From the NCBI GenBank assembly GCA_030704615.1, contig CM060734.1, positions 16,556,001 through 16,616,000 on the forward strand: a stretch of DNA of 60,000 nt. The letters are read 5' to 3'. Below are positions 10,737 to 22,831 of this stretch, piece by piece. The position numbers and the translations under genes were made by a program. This stretch comes from Takakia lepidozioides (taxonomy: Eukaryota > Streptophyta > Takakiopsida > Takakiales > Takakiaceae). The notes beneath the pieces were generated by a model that was not told the origin of the DNA, searched no databases, and saw nothing but the letters and a program-made list of their open reading frames with translations. Each line of letters starts with the position of its first letter. Position 1 is the stretch's first letter.

Positions 10737-11486
10737 CTATGCTATCAACTGCCAGACTTCTCTCAAAGTGCCTCGCTCTGCATGGTGGTAAGGTGTAGGA
10801 GGTATATCTATGTCCAGAAACCTGCCACTAACCTTGTCCCAAGCTACAGTAGCTCGCTCTAACCAACCCTCCTCCTCTTTCTGCCAGGTAGAGACAAAGC
10901 AACACTCTGCTATCTCCCGCTCACTGAACACTAAAGAAAACAAAGGTAGGGTCTGATAGTCTCTCAACTCGAAAGCTTTGAGACGGTTGCGGGTGTCCTC
11001 ATTGCGAATGACTGCATCTCCTTCAAACAGAACAAACTTGTCCTCGCTAATGAACCCCCGCTCGTGGTTGCCTTGTGCAGAGCGTGTCCGGCTGCAACGC
11101 TGTCTGATTGCACAAACTTGTGTAGCTCCTGCTCCTCTGCTCCAGTACACCACAGCCTTGTGGCTGAACACCTTGGTCCCCGAGGCTGTCTTTGGCTGTG
11201 TTCCAAGCCTAGCTTTCACCCACTTTGGTATTTCACTTACAGCTGCAGAACTGCTGGCTCCAACAGAGTTCTGACTGTCCAAAGCGATATTGAGGCCCTC
11301 AACGCCAACTACAGTAGTCTGTTGTCTACTGCTAATGCCTGACTCCCAGTATGCAATCAACTCGTCCAACTGTTCTCCACTCAAATCAGTCTGAGTTCCT
11401 TGGGAAACATAAATCCTGTCCCCTTGTGTGCACAGGCTAAGAGAAGAGACCTGCCCTTCAATTACGTCCTCATCCCCCCCAGCCAT
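10737..11486 (-). CDS. Unknown 249-residue protein
   Basis: An intact ORF from an ATG (MAGGDEDVIEGQ) to a stop. The N-terminus is acidic and polar. A middle part (IPKWVKARLGTQP, AVVYWSRGAGATQVC) is basic and aromatic, and the C-terminus is mixed with WLERATVAWDKVSG. There is no signal peptide or membrane segment. I do not recognise the family. It shares strand with the gag downstream and may be an extra ORF of that retroelement or an unrelated gene. Confidence 0.45.
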   Translation of the reverse strand: MAGGDEDVIEGQVSSLSLCTQGDRIYVSQGTQTDLSGEQLDELIAYWESGISSRQQTTVVGVEGLNIALDSQNSVGASSSAAVSEIPKWVKARLGTQPKTASGTKVFSHKAVVYWSRGAGATQVCAIRQRCSRTRSAQGNHERGFISEDKFVLFEGDAVIRNEDTRNRLKAFELRDYQTLPLFSLVFSEREIAECCFVSTWQKEEEGWLERATVAWDKVSGRFLDIDIPPTPYHHAERGTLREVWQLIA

Positions 11487-11880
11487 ACAAGGAGTAGATC
11501 CCCAGATTTATCTCTCATGTAGACCAGAACAGGTTCTAGAAACAGGATTGTGGATCTTTCATGGCACACTCACTCTCTAAAAATTCCATAGATTTTTAGC
11601 AGAGTCCCAAAAACAAAAACCAGGTCTAGATAGGTAGATTTCCCCTTTCTGCAGCTATCCCCTCAAAAACTGTGTCAAACGGAGTTCATTTGCCAAAGAT
11701 ATGACCAATTAGGCTCTAAATCCTTTAACTTAGATCAAAAGGGGTTTTTTTCTTTTTTTCTTTTCAAATTTAAAAATTCAAAGGAAGGTGAGAAGCTCTT
11801 TGGAAACTTCCCCTATCCTTACATGCTTTTCCACCTGGGTCATGCTTTCTCCCTGCATGGGGTGGAATTTGCATATGCTT
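11487..11880. other. AT-rich non-coding stretch
   Basis: About 390 bp with T-runs (near 11745-11775) and no credible ORF. Nothing else recognised. Confidence 0.5.
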
Positions 11881-11972
11881 ATCAGCGTTGGAGAGGGCGG
11901 CAAGAGCGGACGTACTGATTGCGGGCGTACAGAGCTGAAGGATGGGCTTTAGGGGCTATGGCGGCTGTCTCA

Positions 11973-12290
<318 letters not shown>

Positions 12291-12297
12291 ACGTTGA

Positions 12298-12680
12298 GGA
12301 TCAAAGAGAAAGCAACGACACCTGCTCGTCAAGCGAGCACTCAACACAGCACGAAGTGCGGCATCGAGCTGGAATGAGCACAAGGCCCAGGCTACGCTGT
12401 TCCATAGGCGGGGGTTCCTTCATCACCGATGCAGAGGGACCAGGAATTTGCCTGAACTCCAGAGTGTCATACAAAATTATGTTCCCTTGTTTGTCCAGAC
12501 AATGAAATTTCTCCACAAACACTCGTCCGTCCTCTACTCCCACACGCAGCCTGCGATACAGAAGCTTCCGCGCCCGCTTCACAATGGGCTTCACCGTCTC
12601 CACTCCCTACTCCTCCTGCTTCTCTTCTCCACCTTCTTCTGCTGCAGCCGTCCACTTCGTTGGAGTAGGATCCCCTCCTC
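12298..12680 (-). pseudogene. LSM-domain protein resembling NatC subunit NAA38/LSMD1
   Basis: A segment LLYRRLRVGVEDGRVFVEKF, then LDKQGNIILYDTLEFR, then RSLGLVLIPARCRTSCCVEC fits the Sm1 and Sm2 halves of an LSM fold. The order and the GLVLIP motif are like NAA38, the auxiliary subunit of N-terminal acetyltransferase C. The acidic N-terminus (WTAAAEEGGEEKQEE) is in frame but is cut off by a TAG at 12607-12609. Further upstream the frame shifts again. The C-terminal stop is at about 12298. It could be a retrocopy, since no introns are seen. Family call is moderate; the broken state is seen directly. Confidence 0.65.
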
Positions 12681-12950
12681 GGGTCGAAGGATGGCGTCTT
12701 CGGACCTGATCTGGTTGTTGGTAAAGAACAACAACAAGTTTTTGGTGAAGAGGAACGGCAATGGCAATGCCTCTGTGACATTCAGCTCTGAGCCGAACAA
12801 TTGTATGACTTGAACACGTTCCAATATTCAGGGCTTGCCAACAAGAAGACAGTGGCTGTTGCCTAAGCTGGTGAGGGTCTATTAGTTGTGCTTGCCACCA
12901 CCAAAACTAAGAAGGTGAACCAGCCCTCAGTTTCAGTTCACCGATCACAC

Positions 12951-13450
<500 letters not shown>

Positions 13451-13541
13451 CCCCATTCTCAGATATAGCCACATGTTGACAAAAATTGCAGCAACATCTC
13501 AAGCCTCCTGTTCTGCTCCCCGTGACCAAGCTATATTATAA

Positions 13542-13998
13542 TAGTGCTTAAGAACAAAAACATCATATCTAGCTTAGCACTGGAAAACTAGATAGAGGTC
13601 ATCTCTCTCGAGTGATAAGAAAACTAGAAAACACACTGCTCACACCAGAAACAACATGAATCCATCGCTATCACTCTTTAAAACAGAAGTCGAGCCAGGG
13701 GCACCCCAAGCTATGGGGACTCACCCCACAACAACCTACACTCCCATCATAAGCACACTCAAATCTAAACGCATGAAGGAGCTCGGTCGCGCAGGCTCAA
13801 CTCGAGAGAGATGAGCTGCGCGACTGCCGCTCTCGTGAAGATAAGACGGGTCAGATGTCAAACTAAACTTGACACCTGATTTAACACTTGACCTAAATCC
13901 AAGTGTTAAATACAAATAACTAGCTTTATTCTAGCTAGTTTCACACTGTGCTTATTTAACTTGACAAGGAACTTACATTGTAAGTAACAACTACACCT
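13542..13998. other. Non-coding, AT-rich
   Basis: No ORF or RNA gene seen. It contains short self-similar pieces (AACTAGCTTTATTCTAGCTAG) near 13917-13940. It ends abruptly in the RNase H region of a gypsy pol at about 13999. Confidence 0.5.
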
Positions 13999-14250
13999 GT
14001 GCTGATTAACCCCCACTGGCATGTAGTGTTTCATGTTCACTGTGATGCCTCAGGAGAAGCATTGGGAGCAGTATTAGCCCAAAATGTTACAGGAAACATA
14101 GATTCACCTATGTATTATGCTAGCACGTTGATGAACAGTGCTGAGAGGAACTATAGCACAACTGAAAGAGAAGCATTGGCAATGATTTATGCAGTCAAGA
14201 GATTCAAGCATTACCTATTGGGAAGTGCAGATGATTGGTTAGATTGGCAG
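13999..14250 (+). pseudogene. RNase H fragment of second gypsy family (left side of an insertion)
   Basis: VHCDASGEALGAVLAQN, YYASTLMNSAERNYSTTERE and ALAMIYAVKRFKHYLLG are the RNase H domain of a Ty3/gypsy pol related to the minus-strand copy at 54925-58030 (HSDASGIALGAVLAQN). Everything upstream (RT, protease, gag) is absent here. Compared with the other copy, the end of RNase H and the acidic spacer are deleted. The frame then runs into the MULE-like transposon at 14251 and resumes at 22832. Confidence 0.88.
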
Positions 14251-14290
14251 GGGGGCTGCTATTTCATGAGCGGCATGAGCATGAGCGGAA
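14251..14290 (+). repeat. Left terminal inverted repeat, element 1
   Basis: GGGGGCTGCTATTTCATGAG, then CGGCATGAGCATGAGCGG. The core GCTATTTCATGAGC is shared with the right end and with both ends of the larger element. The hexamer ATGAGC is repeated three times, as expected of transposase-binding subterminal repeats. The outer 6-7 bases match the right end poorly. Confidence 0.8.
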
Positions 14291-14401
14291 AAAAAAAAAG
14301 CATGACAGACCACTATGAGTCCACGGAAATAGGGTTAGGAGGCACGGAAATAGGGTCATGTGAAGTTGAAATGTGACACCAGTGGACTTGAAATGCAACA
14401 T

Positions 14402-14407
14402 TTTATT
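14402..14407 (-). terminator. Poly(A) signal AATAAA of the minus-strand exon
   Basis: Reverse-complement AATAAA about 65 bp past the stop of the 14471-14887 exon. The position is consistent with 3' end formation of that gene near the transposon edge. Confidence 0.5.
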
Positions 14408-14470
14408 GCAAATTTTGTGGCAAGCCACGTCTATACAAGTGTGTTCTAACTGTCATAGCCGGAATGGGCA

Positions 14471-14887
14471 CTACTCTCCTACACCCTCCGAGGAACTTGC
14501 CCCACCTTCTTCCTCATCCCCCTCATCCCCCTCATCCTCCGAGCTCTGTGATGCATCGGTTCCATTATGCCTCTCAAAAATCTCATCCTCTTGGGGGACT
14601 GTCCACCTCACCTCTTGGAAATCTTCTGCATCTTCTCCCCCACTTTCCTCAGCTGAATCCAAGACAAATCTACGAGCCTGACGGGCTCTAATAGCCGCTG
14701 CCTCCTCCTTCATCTTCATTTTCTTGAGGTTTGCCTCGTCTAAAATCTGCTGTACACGACTAGGTTCGGAACACCTTCTAATGGACACTGAAGCAAGCCG
14801 GGCAACATAAGTAGGAAGGATGTAGTCCCTTTCTGGACTAGGCATGAAATCCCCCCTGGCAAAAAAATGCACGTTCCTCCTGCCCAT
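14471..14887 (-). pseudogene. Last exon of the transposon methyltransferase-like gene (orphaned)
   Basis: A segment RRNVHFFARGDFMPSPERDY, then LPTYVARLASVSIRR, then EVRWTVPQEDEIFE is homologous to the final exon of the genes at 31217-36302 (-) and 39236-41822 (+) (ARKNVSFFARADFMTSPVRDY, EVRWTVPQGEDGIFE). The exon ends in an acidic Glu/Asp/Ser tail. Homology extends a little upstream in another frame, consistent with a splice acceptor near 14890. The upstream exons with the methyltransferase motifs are absent, replaced by the palindrome arrays, so this is a deletion remnant. Confidence 0.7.
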
Positions 14888-15059
14888 GAACTGCGGTGTA
14901 GACGTCCCTCCTACAGTAAGAACAAATCCACTTGAAGAATGTCAATACCAGCAGAAGCAGAAACGGTCTTTCAATGAAATAAAAGAGCGAGGGGAGGTGC
15001 CTCACAAAACCAGGAGGCAACTTACAATGCGACCACTCACTCGTAAACCATTTTCGCCA

Positions 15060-16523
15060 CCATTTTCCTAGGTTGGGCCCGAAAATGGCTAAGTCCCAGA
15101 ACTAACTGGGCACGGAACTAGAAAAATGGCGTCGAATTTCCGGTTGCGGTTTCAGCCACCCTAGGGACTTAGCCATTTTCGGGGCCCTGAACTCGAAAAA
15201 TGGCGCCATTTTTCCATTTTGGGGCTGAAAATGGCTAAGTCCCAGATCTGACTGGGCCCGGAACTGGAAAAATGGCGCTGAATTTCCGATTTTGCTGCCA
15301 ACCACCCTAGGGACTTAGCCATTTTCGGCATTTTTGCAGTTCGGGGCCAAAAATGGCTAAGTCCCAGATCTGACAGGGCGCGGAACTGAAAAAATGGCGC
15401 CGAATTTCCAGTTGCGGTTCCAGCCACCCTAGGGACTTAGCCATTTTCGGGGCTTTGAACTGGAAAAATGGCGCCATTTTTCCATTTCGGGGCTGAAAAT
15501 GGCTAAGTCCCAGATCTGACTAGGCCTGGAACTGGAAAAATGGCGCCGAATTTCCGATTTTGGTGCCAGTCAGATCTGGGACTTAGCCATTTTCGGCCCC
15601 GAACTGGAAAAATGGCGTTTTTTTTTTTTTTTTTTTGTCGGTGCCATTTTTCCAGTTTGGGGCCGAAAATGGCTAAGTCCCAGATCTGACTGGGCCCGGA
15701 ACTGGAAAAATGGCGCCGAATTTCCGATTTTGGTGCCACCCACCCTAGGGACTTAGCCATTTTTCCAGTTCGGGGCCGAAAATGGCTAAGTCCCAGATCT
15801 GATAGGGCGCGGAACTGGAAAAATGGTGCCGAATTTCCAGTTGCGGTTCCAGCCATCGTAAGGACTTAGCCATTTTCGGGGCCCTGAACTGGATAAATGG
15901 CGCCATTTTTCCATTTCGGGGCCGAAAATGGCTAAGTCCCAGATCTAACTGGGCCCAGAACTGGAAAAATGGCGCCGAATTTCCGATTTTGGGTACCAGT
16001 CAGATCTGGGACTTAGCCGTTTTCGGCCCCGAACTGGAAAAATATTTTTTTTTTTTTTTTCCGGTGCCATTTTTTCCTGTTCGGGGCCGAAAATGGCTAA
16101 GTCCCAGATCTGATTGGGCCCAGAACTGGAAAAATGGCGCCGAATTTCCGATTTTGGTGCCAGTCAGATCTGGGACTTAGCCGTTTTCGGCCCCGAACCT
16201 GGAAAAATGGCGTTTTTTTTTTTTTTTTTTTTTTTTTTTCCCAGTTCGGGGCCGAAAATGGCTAAGTCCCAGATCTGACTGGGCCTAGAACTGGAAAAAT
16301 GGCGCCGATTTTCCGATTTTGGTGCCAGTCAGATCTGGGACTTAGCCGTTTTCGGCCCCGAACTGGAAAAATAGCGTTTTTTTTTTTTCCAATTCGGGGC
16401 CGAAAATGGCTAAGTCTTAGATCTGACTGGGCCCAGAACTGGGAAAATGGCGCCGAATTTCCGATTTTGGTGCCAGTCAGATCTGGGACTTACCCGTTTT
16501 CGGCCCCGAACTAGAAAAATGGC

Positions 16524-16557
<34 letters not shown>

Positions 16558-17290
16558 CCCAGTTCGGGGCCGAAAATGGCTAAGTCCCAGATCTGACTGG
16601 GCCCAGAACTGGAAAAATGGCGCCGAATTTCCGATTTTGGTGCCAGTCAGATCTGGGACTTATCCGTTTTCGGCCCCGAACTGGAAATATGGCGTTTTTT
16701 TTTTTTTCTTTTTTTCCTAGTTCGGGGCCGAAAATGGCTAAGTCCCAGATCTGACTGGGCCCAGAACTGGAAAAATGGCGCCGAATTTTCGATTTTGGTG
16801 CCAGTCAGATCTGGGACTTAGCCGTTTTCGGCCCCGAACTAATAAAATGGCGTTTTTTTTTTTTTCCAGTTCGGGGCCGAAAATGGCTAAGTCCCAGATC
16901 TGACTGGGCCCAGAACTGGAAAAATGACGCCGAATTTCCGATTTTGGTGCCAGTCAGATCTGGGACTTAGCCGTTTTCGGCCCCGAACTATAAGAATGGC
17001 GTTTTTTTTTTTTTTTTTTTTTTTTTTTTTCCCCAGTTCAGGGCCGAAAATGGCTAAGTCCCAGATCTGACTGGGCCCAGAACTGGAAAAATGGCGCCGA
17101 ATTTCCGATTTTGGTGCCAGTCAGATCTGGGACTTAGCTGTTTTCGGCCCCGAACTGGAAAAATGGCGTTTTTTTTTTTTTTTGTTTTTTTCTTCGGCGC
17201 CATTTTTCCTGTTCGGGGCCGAAAATGGCTAAGTCCCAGATCTGACTGGCACCAAAATCGGAAATTCGGTGCCATTTTTCCAGTCATGCA
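15060..17290. repeat. Tandem array of long hairpin units with poly(T) loops
   Basis: About a dozen units of roughly 150-170 bp. Each holds an inverted repeat: GGCCGAAAATGGCTAAGTCC then CAGATCTGACTGG on one arm, and CCAGTCAGATCTGGGACTTA then GCCGTTTTCGG on the other. The two arms are separated by a short AATGGCGCCGAATTTCC core. Successive units are separated by poly(T) tracts of 10-35 bases (for example near 15619, 16044, 16215, 16525, 17003 and 17170). No coding potential; the ORFs over it are repeat translations. Confidence 0.9.
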
Positions 17291-18600
17291 GGTAATTCGA
17301 AGAGCGGATGGATGGAAATCCGGCGCCGGATTTCCATCCTCTCCAGGTAAGTCGGCGCTGCAAATTTCTGTCATGTAGGCTACTTGTGAGCGGATGGATG
17401 GAAATCCGGCGCATGATTTCCATCCGCCAGGTACAAAATTTCCGTCATGCAGGTAATTCGGAGCGCGGATGGATGGAAATCCGGCGACGGATTTCCATCC
17501 TCCAGGTAAGTCGGCGCGCAAAATTTCCATCATGCAGGTAATTCGAAGAGCGGATGGATGAAAATCCGGCGCCGGATTTCCCTCCGCCAGCTAAGTCGGC
17601 GCGCAAAATTTCTGTCATGTAGCTAATTCGAAGAGCGGATGGATGGAAATCCGGCGCCGGATTTCCATCCGCCAGGTAGGTTGGCGCGCAAAATTTCCAT
17701 CATGCAGGTAATTTGGAGCGCGGATGGATGGAAATCCGGCGCCGGATTTCCATCCTCCAGGTAAGTCGGCGCTGCAAATTCGGTAGGGCGGCGCACCAAA
17801 TTTCTCTCACGCAGATAATTCGGAAGCGGATGGATGGAAATCTGGCATCGGATTTCCATCCGCGCAGGTAGGGTGGCGCGCCAAATTTCCCTCACGCAGG
17901 TAATTCGGAGGCGGATGGATGGAAATCCGGCGCCGGATTTCCATCCGCGCAGGTAGGGCGGCGCGCGAAATTTCCTTCAAGCAGGTAATTCGGAGGCGGA
18001 TGGATGGAGATCCGGTGCCGGATTTCCATCCGCAAGGTTGGTTGGAGAGCGGATGGATAGAGATCCGGCGCTGAATTTCCATCCTGCAGGTAACTCGAAT
18101 CGCGGATGGATGGAAATCCTGCGCCGAATTTCCATCCAGCAGGTAAGTCGGATCGCTGGCGTATGGATATTCGGCGCCGAATTTCCATCCTGCAGGTAAT
18201 TCGAATCCCGGATGGATTGAAATCCGGCGCCGAATTTCCATCCTGCAGGTAACTCAAATCGCGGATGGATGGAAATCCGGCGCCGAATTTCCATCCAGCA
18301 GGTAAGTCGGATCGCTGGCGTATGGATATTCGGCGCCAAATTTCCATCCCGCAGGTAATTCGAATCCCGGATGGATGGAAATCCGGCGCCGAATTTCCAT
18401 CCTGCAGGTAACTTGAATCGCGGATGGATGGAAATCCGGCGCCGAATTTCCATCCTGCAGGTAATTCGAATCCCGGATGGATGGAAATCCGGCGCCGAAT
18501 TTCCATCCAGCAGGTAAGTCGGATCGCTGGCGTATGGATATTCGGCGCCGAATTTCCATTCGCCAGTATTTCGAAGCGCTGATTACCTTCTTGCAGGTAA
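17290..18600. repeat. Array of 30-bp perfect palindromes (CCGG type)
   Basis: Palindromes with half-site GGATGGAAATCCGGC followed by its exact complement (for example 17917-17946) recur about every 55-100 bp, some 15 times. Several units from 18110 onward are asymmetric (CCGG on one side, CCGA on the other) or of the TCGG type. The linkers are themselves related (GCAGGTAATTCG, GCAGGTAAGTCGG). Confidence 0.9.
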
Positions 18601-18699
18601 TTCTGAGCGTGTCCGATTGATTTTTCGGAGAAAAACAAACCTAACTGTTTGTTTTGTGGCTGAAGTGCACTTGTAGACACGTTTTTCTTGGAATCCTTG

Positions 18700-19800
18700 A
18701 CTGCTAGAGGCAAATCGGAACAGCCTCGGACGGAAATTCGGCGCCGTTTTTCCATTCTGGGAGGTTTTTACGACTTCCTTTGAGGGGGCCCCGATGGAAA
18801 TTCGGTGCCGAATTTCTATCCGGGGGATGGTCTCTGTCAGAGAGGTGCCGGCCTCTCCGCCGCTCTGTTGGATATTCGGTGCCGAATTTCCGTCCGGGGG
18901 TTGAAATATGACGGCCAGGTGCCGGCCTCTCCCCCCTCCCTGACTGCATTGGAACGGCCCCGGATGGAAATTCGGCGCCGTTTTTCCATCTGGGGAGGTT
19001 TTTATGTCGGCCAGTTTTCGGCCTAACCCCCCGACACGACTTCCTTTGGGGGGCCCGGATGGAAATTCGGCGCCGAATCTCCATATAGGGGATGCTCTCT
19101 GTCGAACACGTGCCGGCCTCTATGCCCGAGGCGACTTCATCCGAGCGTCCCCTGTTGGATATTCGGTGCCGAATTTCCGTCCGGGGGTTGAAATGTGACG
19201 GCCAGGTGCCGGCCTCTCCCCCCTCCCCGACTGCATCCGAACCGCCCCGGATGGAAATTCGGCGCCGTTTTTCCATCTGGGGATGTTTTTATGCCGGCCA
19301 GTTTTCGGCCTGACCCCCCGACACGACTTCCTTTGGGGGGGCCCGGATGGAAATTCGGCGCCGAATGTCCATCCAGGGGATGTTATCTGTCGCACACGCG
19401 CCGGCCTCTGCGCCCGAGGCGACTTCATCCGGGCTTCCCCTGTTGTATATTCGGTGCCGAATTTCCGTCCGGGGGTTGTAATGTGACGGCGGCCTTTCCC
19501 CCGAGCCGACTGCATCCGAAAGGCCTCGGATGGAAATTCGGCGCCGTTTTTCCATCCGCGGAGGTTTTTAGGTCGGCCAGTTTTCAGCCTGACCCCCCGA
19601 CAGGACTTCCTTTGGGTGGATCCGAATGGAAATTCGGCGCTGAATTTCCATCCGGGGGATGTTTTCTGTCGGACAGGTGCCGACATCTCTGCCCCAGACG
19701 ACTTCATCCGTGCGGCCCCTGTTGGGTATTGGGTGCCGAATTTCCATTCGGGTGTAGTAATGTGACGGCACGGTGCCGGCTTCTCCCCTTTAGCCGACAT
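18700..19800. repeat. Array of longer units with TCGG-type palindromes
   Basis: Composite units of roughly 280-300 bp in which GGATGGAAATTCGGCGCCGA and similar half-palindromes occur two or three times. They are joined by linkers such as GCCGGCCTCTCCCCCCTCC and GACTTCCTTTGGGGGG. Palindrome half-site: GGAAATTCGGC. Non-coding. Confidence 0.85.
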
Positions 19801-19904
19801 CATCCGGACGGCCCCCCACTTTCTGACTGCATACCGTTGGCAGTTATTTCGCAAAGACCAGGGGCCGCATTCCGGAGACAAGGTTCATTAACACTCTGAC
19901 TCTG

Positions 19905-22240
19905 GATTTTTGAGATAGTTGGCTCCTTGGATTTGGATCAGGCTTTGTCGCTCGGACAAATCGACACCGCATTCCTTCCCATCGCTGCATCCCCCTTCTA
20001 CCAGGGAGCTTCCCCGCACGCCATCCTGGCAGTCTTGTGTGCACATCTCTCATGGCGGAAAACCCGAGCGCTACAGTGTACTGCCCTCCTCACGAGCATA
20101 GAGCTTCATTTCCGTGCAGAGGGGACATCTGCCGGGTGATGGAGAAATATCTGTGCGTTCGATACCACTTGAAACCGGGGTCGGTTTTTTTGGAGGAGGA
20201 AAGGAAGGACTCAAACGGCCTTGTTGTCGAGAGTATTGTTGTGCTCCACGATGATTTCGGCGATGGCAGGGAATGGCGAGTTCCACCATCGGACATCGTC
20301 ATATACAGGGCTGTTGGGGACTTCATTTGCCCGCCAAATGCACCTTCTATCCTGGCGCCTTCCACGAAACAATCCGCGAATCAGAGAGTGGCTACCTCAA
20401 AGAGATAAGTCCGCAATGAAGTAAATCCAGAGCCGAACCCATCCATGAAGACGAGCGAGAACCGGGTTGTTCACAACCTGTCCGACTCAGATGAGGTCAT
20501 GGAAGTTCCGAGGTCGTCCTGGAGATCAGGCAAGTCCTCAATGGACGCCAGTGGAGGAGGGAGTCATATTCCCAGCACGAGCACCGCAGTTCGATCTATT
20601 CTTGAAATTCTGCGAGGGCTTCACCTGGAGGGACACCGGTCGGAGCTGGCCGGGCTGGATTACAGCAAGTTCGCAATTAAATCGGTTACATGCCTTCCCG
20701 CCAACGTCGACGGTAATATCTTCTTTGAGTTCCCTCCTCGGGCGGACTACTCGAGGGCGTTTGGAATGTTGACAGATATGGATAGAAAACATGACGGTCA
20801 TCCTTGGTGCGTTACCAAAACCACCAGCATGAAGATGCTCGATGGTGTGCGGGTGCGCTACGTTGTTTGTGCGGGCGCGTTGCGGTGTTTCTCCCCAACT
20901 TGCTTCCACTTTAAATCCAGAGGTCACAGGAACGAGACCGATTGGACAGGCACAGCTCATCAACCATTTCGAGCTCAGGAGAAGGTTCCGAACTCCACAT
21001 TTAAGTGTGCACATTGCAAAGAACCACCACACTGCATGTCTGTTTGTAATGCCAAGCAGTTATATGTGTTGCACCGTTTCCCTGACCTCACCCGAGCTTG
21101 CATACACGTTGGTTCCCATTGTCACAAATTGGCGAGGGGGAACTCGTGGGAGGCTGCCCACGAAGCAGAGCAACTCGTTCAGGAGGAGGTTAAGTTGAGA
21201 CCGGGTGCCAAACCCAAACAGATACAGCTCCAAGCCGCCCATAAGATGGCATTGGCCAAAATTATGTCGGACGACGGCTCCGATAGAGTTCCTCTCGACG
21301 AGAAGGAAATGGAGGCATTGCTGGAGTCGGTGTCCATGTATGTTCACCGAATGTCCGAAACCACATTGTCTCATGCAAACAGAAAATTGGGCGTGGCTCG
21401 GATATGCACTCCATTCTGGAGGTGAAGCGACGATGTGGATATGACTACATTCATGGAAGTAGGTTTCCAGGACAAGGGACTGAGGCAGATCGTTGTTTCG
21501 TATTCAAAATGTCCACGTGTGGACTTGGCAGCGACGTCGAACTGGTCGACAGGATGACGAGTGGGGACTTGTCAAACAGTTGGGTCATGTTCGACCATAT
21601 CAAGCGAATTACAAATCACTAGTGGGTGACAATGGGTGCACATGTCTACGTCACCCACTGCAGGATGCTAATGACAATTGCTATTTGTGAGATGAAAGGA
21701 GAGGACACACAATCGGAGATGCTTCTTTGGCAGGGAATAAACGAACAGATGGCCAAGGCGGGATTGCCCCTTCCCAATTTCCGTGGTTTCATGGCAGACA
21801 ACGCACAAGCAAATTGGGCTGTCATCCGAAGGGTTTACGGGCAAGACCCCAATGTTCTCATGGAAGGCAAGGAGAGATCTTGTGGGTTCCATTTTTTGCA
21901 GAGCCTTTCGCAGTACACAACCAGGCTCGTGGCGCCAGATTTCAGAGAGGAGCACCGTTCCATGTGCCTTGCGTGGAAGCGCGCTCCCACCTTGGATGAT
22001 GCAGAGACACAGTTGCATGTATACGGGCTTGGTGGACATCGTCAGGTGCTTGTAAGGAAATCAGACGAGGGAGCAATGGTCAGTTGGCTAGCATGGTGGC
22101 ATTATCGTTTCCTCCAGTTCGGCGACTATATGCGGGAGGTGAGTTGCACAAATTCGCGTCCCGTTGAATATTATTCTTGGCCATATTTGTAACTTGCTTG
22201 TAACCTCAACATGTGCTTGTGCAGGAAATGTGTCTCGACT
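19905..22240 (+). pseudogene. MULE-like DDE transposase (decayed, element 1)
   Basis: Pieces in order: an N-terminal part at 20037-20408 (YLCVRYHLKPGSVFLEEERK, EWRVPPSDIVIYRAVG) and a main part at 20445-21425 with a Cys/His-rich region (CFSPTCFHFKSRGH, FKCAHCKEPPHCMSVC) that may be a DNA-binding zinc domain. The catalytic region follows at 21404-22195, with a frameshift near 21420 and a stop near 21620: THCRMLMTIAICEMKGED, FMADNAQANWAVIRRVYG and SCGFHFLQSL. The D-N-A-Q-A-N-W block followed by a C-x-x-H motif fits the MULE catalytic core. A donor at about 22138 (GAG|GTGAGT) and acceptor at about 22224 lead into repeat sequence, so the C-terminus is lost. The 9-bp target duplication agrees with a MULE identity. 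Confidence 0.7.
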
Positions 22241-22249
22241 CCGACACCG

Positions 22250-22780
22250 ACATGCCCACGACAAACATGGCCGAAAACTGGCTAAGTCCCAACATGCACT
22301 GGTACCGTGTCTGGAAAATGGCGCCGAATTTCTTTTTTTGGGCCGAAAACTGGCTAAGTCCCAACATGCACTGGTACAGTGTCTGGAAAAAATGGCGCCG
22401 AATTTCCCTATTTGCGCCAAAAGCTGGCTAAGTCCGAACATGCACTGGAAAAATGGCGCCGAATTACCTGTCATGAGGGGACCTATAGCCGCGGAATTCG
22501 GCACCATTTTTCGCCAGAGAGACCTATTACCGCGAAATACGTCGCCGTTTTTTCAGGTTACGGACCCTATTACCGTGAAATTCGGTGCCATATTTGCACA
22601 TGTCGCTGGGAATTGGCATGAGCGGAAGACGAAATATCATGAGCACAACTGTCAAAACTACAATTTTCCCTTCAAGGGGCCGAATAATATATTTGTTTTT
22701 CCTGACACATTGCATTATTAATTAATGTTTTTTATTGTTTTTTTATTTTCGAAATTTGTACTTCTGCTCATGAAAACCGA
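22250..22780. repeat. Short palindrome array and AT-rich right end of element 1
   Basis: 22265-22600 holds five or six degraded units (GAAAACTGGCTAAGTCCCAA, AAATGGCGCCGAATTTC) related to the 15-17 kb array. 22640-22780 is AT-rich with no ORF, leading to the terminal repeat. Confidence 0.75.
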
Positions 22781-22784
22781 TTGT

Positions 22785-22831
22785 CTTACTACTCCGCTCA
22801 TGCCGCTCATGCTCATGAAATAGCTAACCTC
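22785..22831 (-). repeat. Right terminal inverted repeat, element 1
   Basis: On the minus strand it reads GAGGTTAGCTATTTCATGAG, then CATGAGCGGCATGAGCGG. It matches the left end from GCTATTTCATGAGC inward with the same ATGAGC hexamers. The outer bases differ from the left end, so its exact outer limit is set by the 9-bp duplication at 22832-22840. Confidence 0.75.

Larger units (their letters stand above)
14251..22831 (+). mobile_element. MULE-like DNA transposon with palindrome arrays (element 1)
   Basis: It is bounded by short terminal inverted repeats containing GCTATTTCATGAGC and by a perfect 9-bp duplication, GATTGGCAG (14242-14250 and 22832-22840). Removing the element plus one duplication leaves the host gypsy pol frame open across the site, so the boundaries are secure. 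A 9-bp duplication fits Mutator-like elements. Contents from left: the last exon of a putative methyltransferase gene (-), three blocks of palindromic arrays, a decayed transposase (+), a short fourth array, and AT-rich DNA. It is a deletion derivative of the family also seen at 28670-52091. Confidence 0.85.

Noticed and set aside
17054-19881. Many long overlapping ORFs with Arg/Ile/Ser-rich repeats (MEIRRRISIHP and similar).
   Set aside because: They are translations of the palindrome arrays in all frames; periodicity follows the DNA repeat and there is no codon-level signal.
22164-22721. 185-codon ORF after the transposase.
   Set aside because: Only the first part could be an exon; the rest is the degraded repeat array with no homology to element 2 coding regions.
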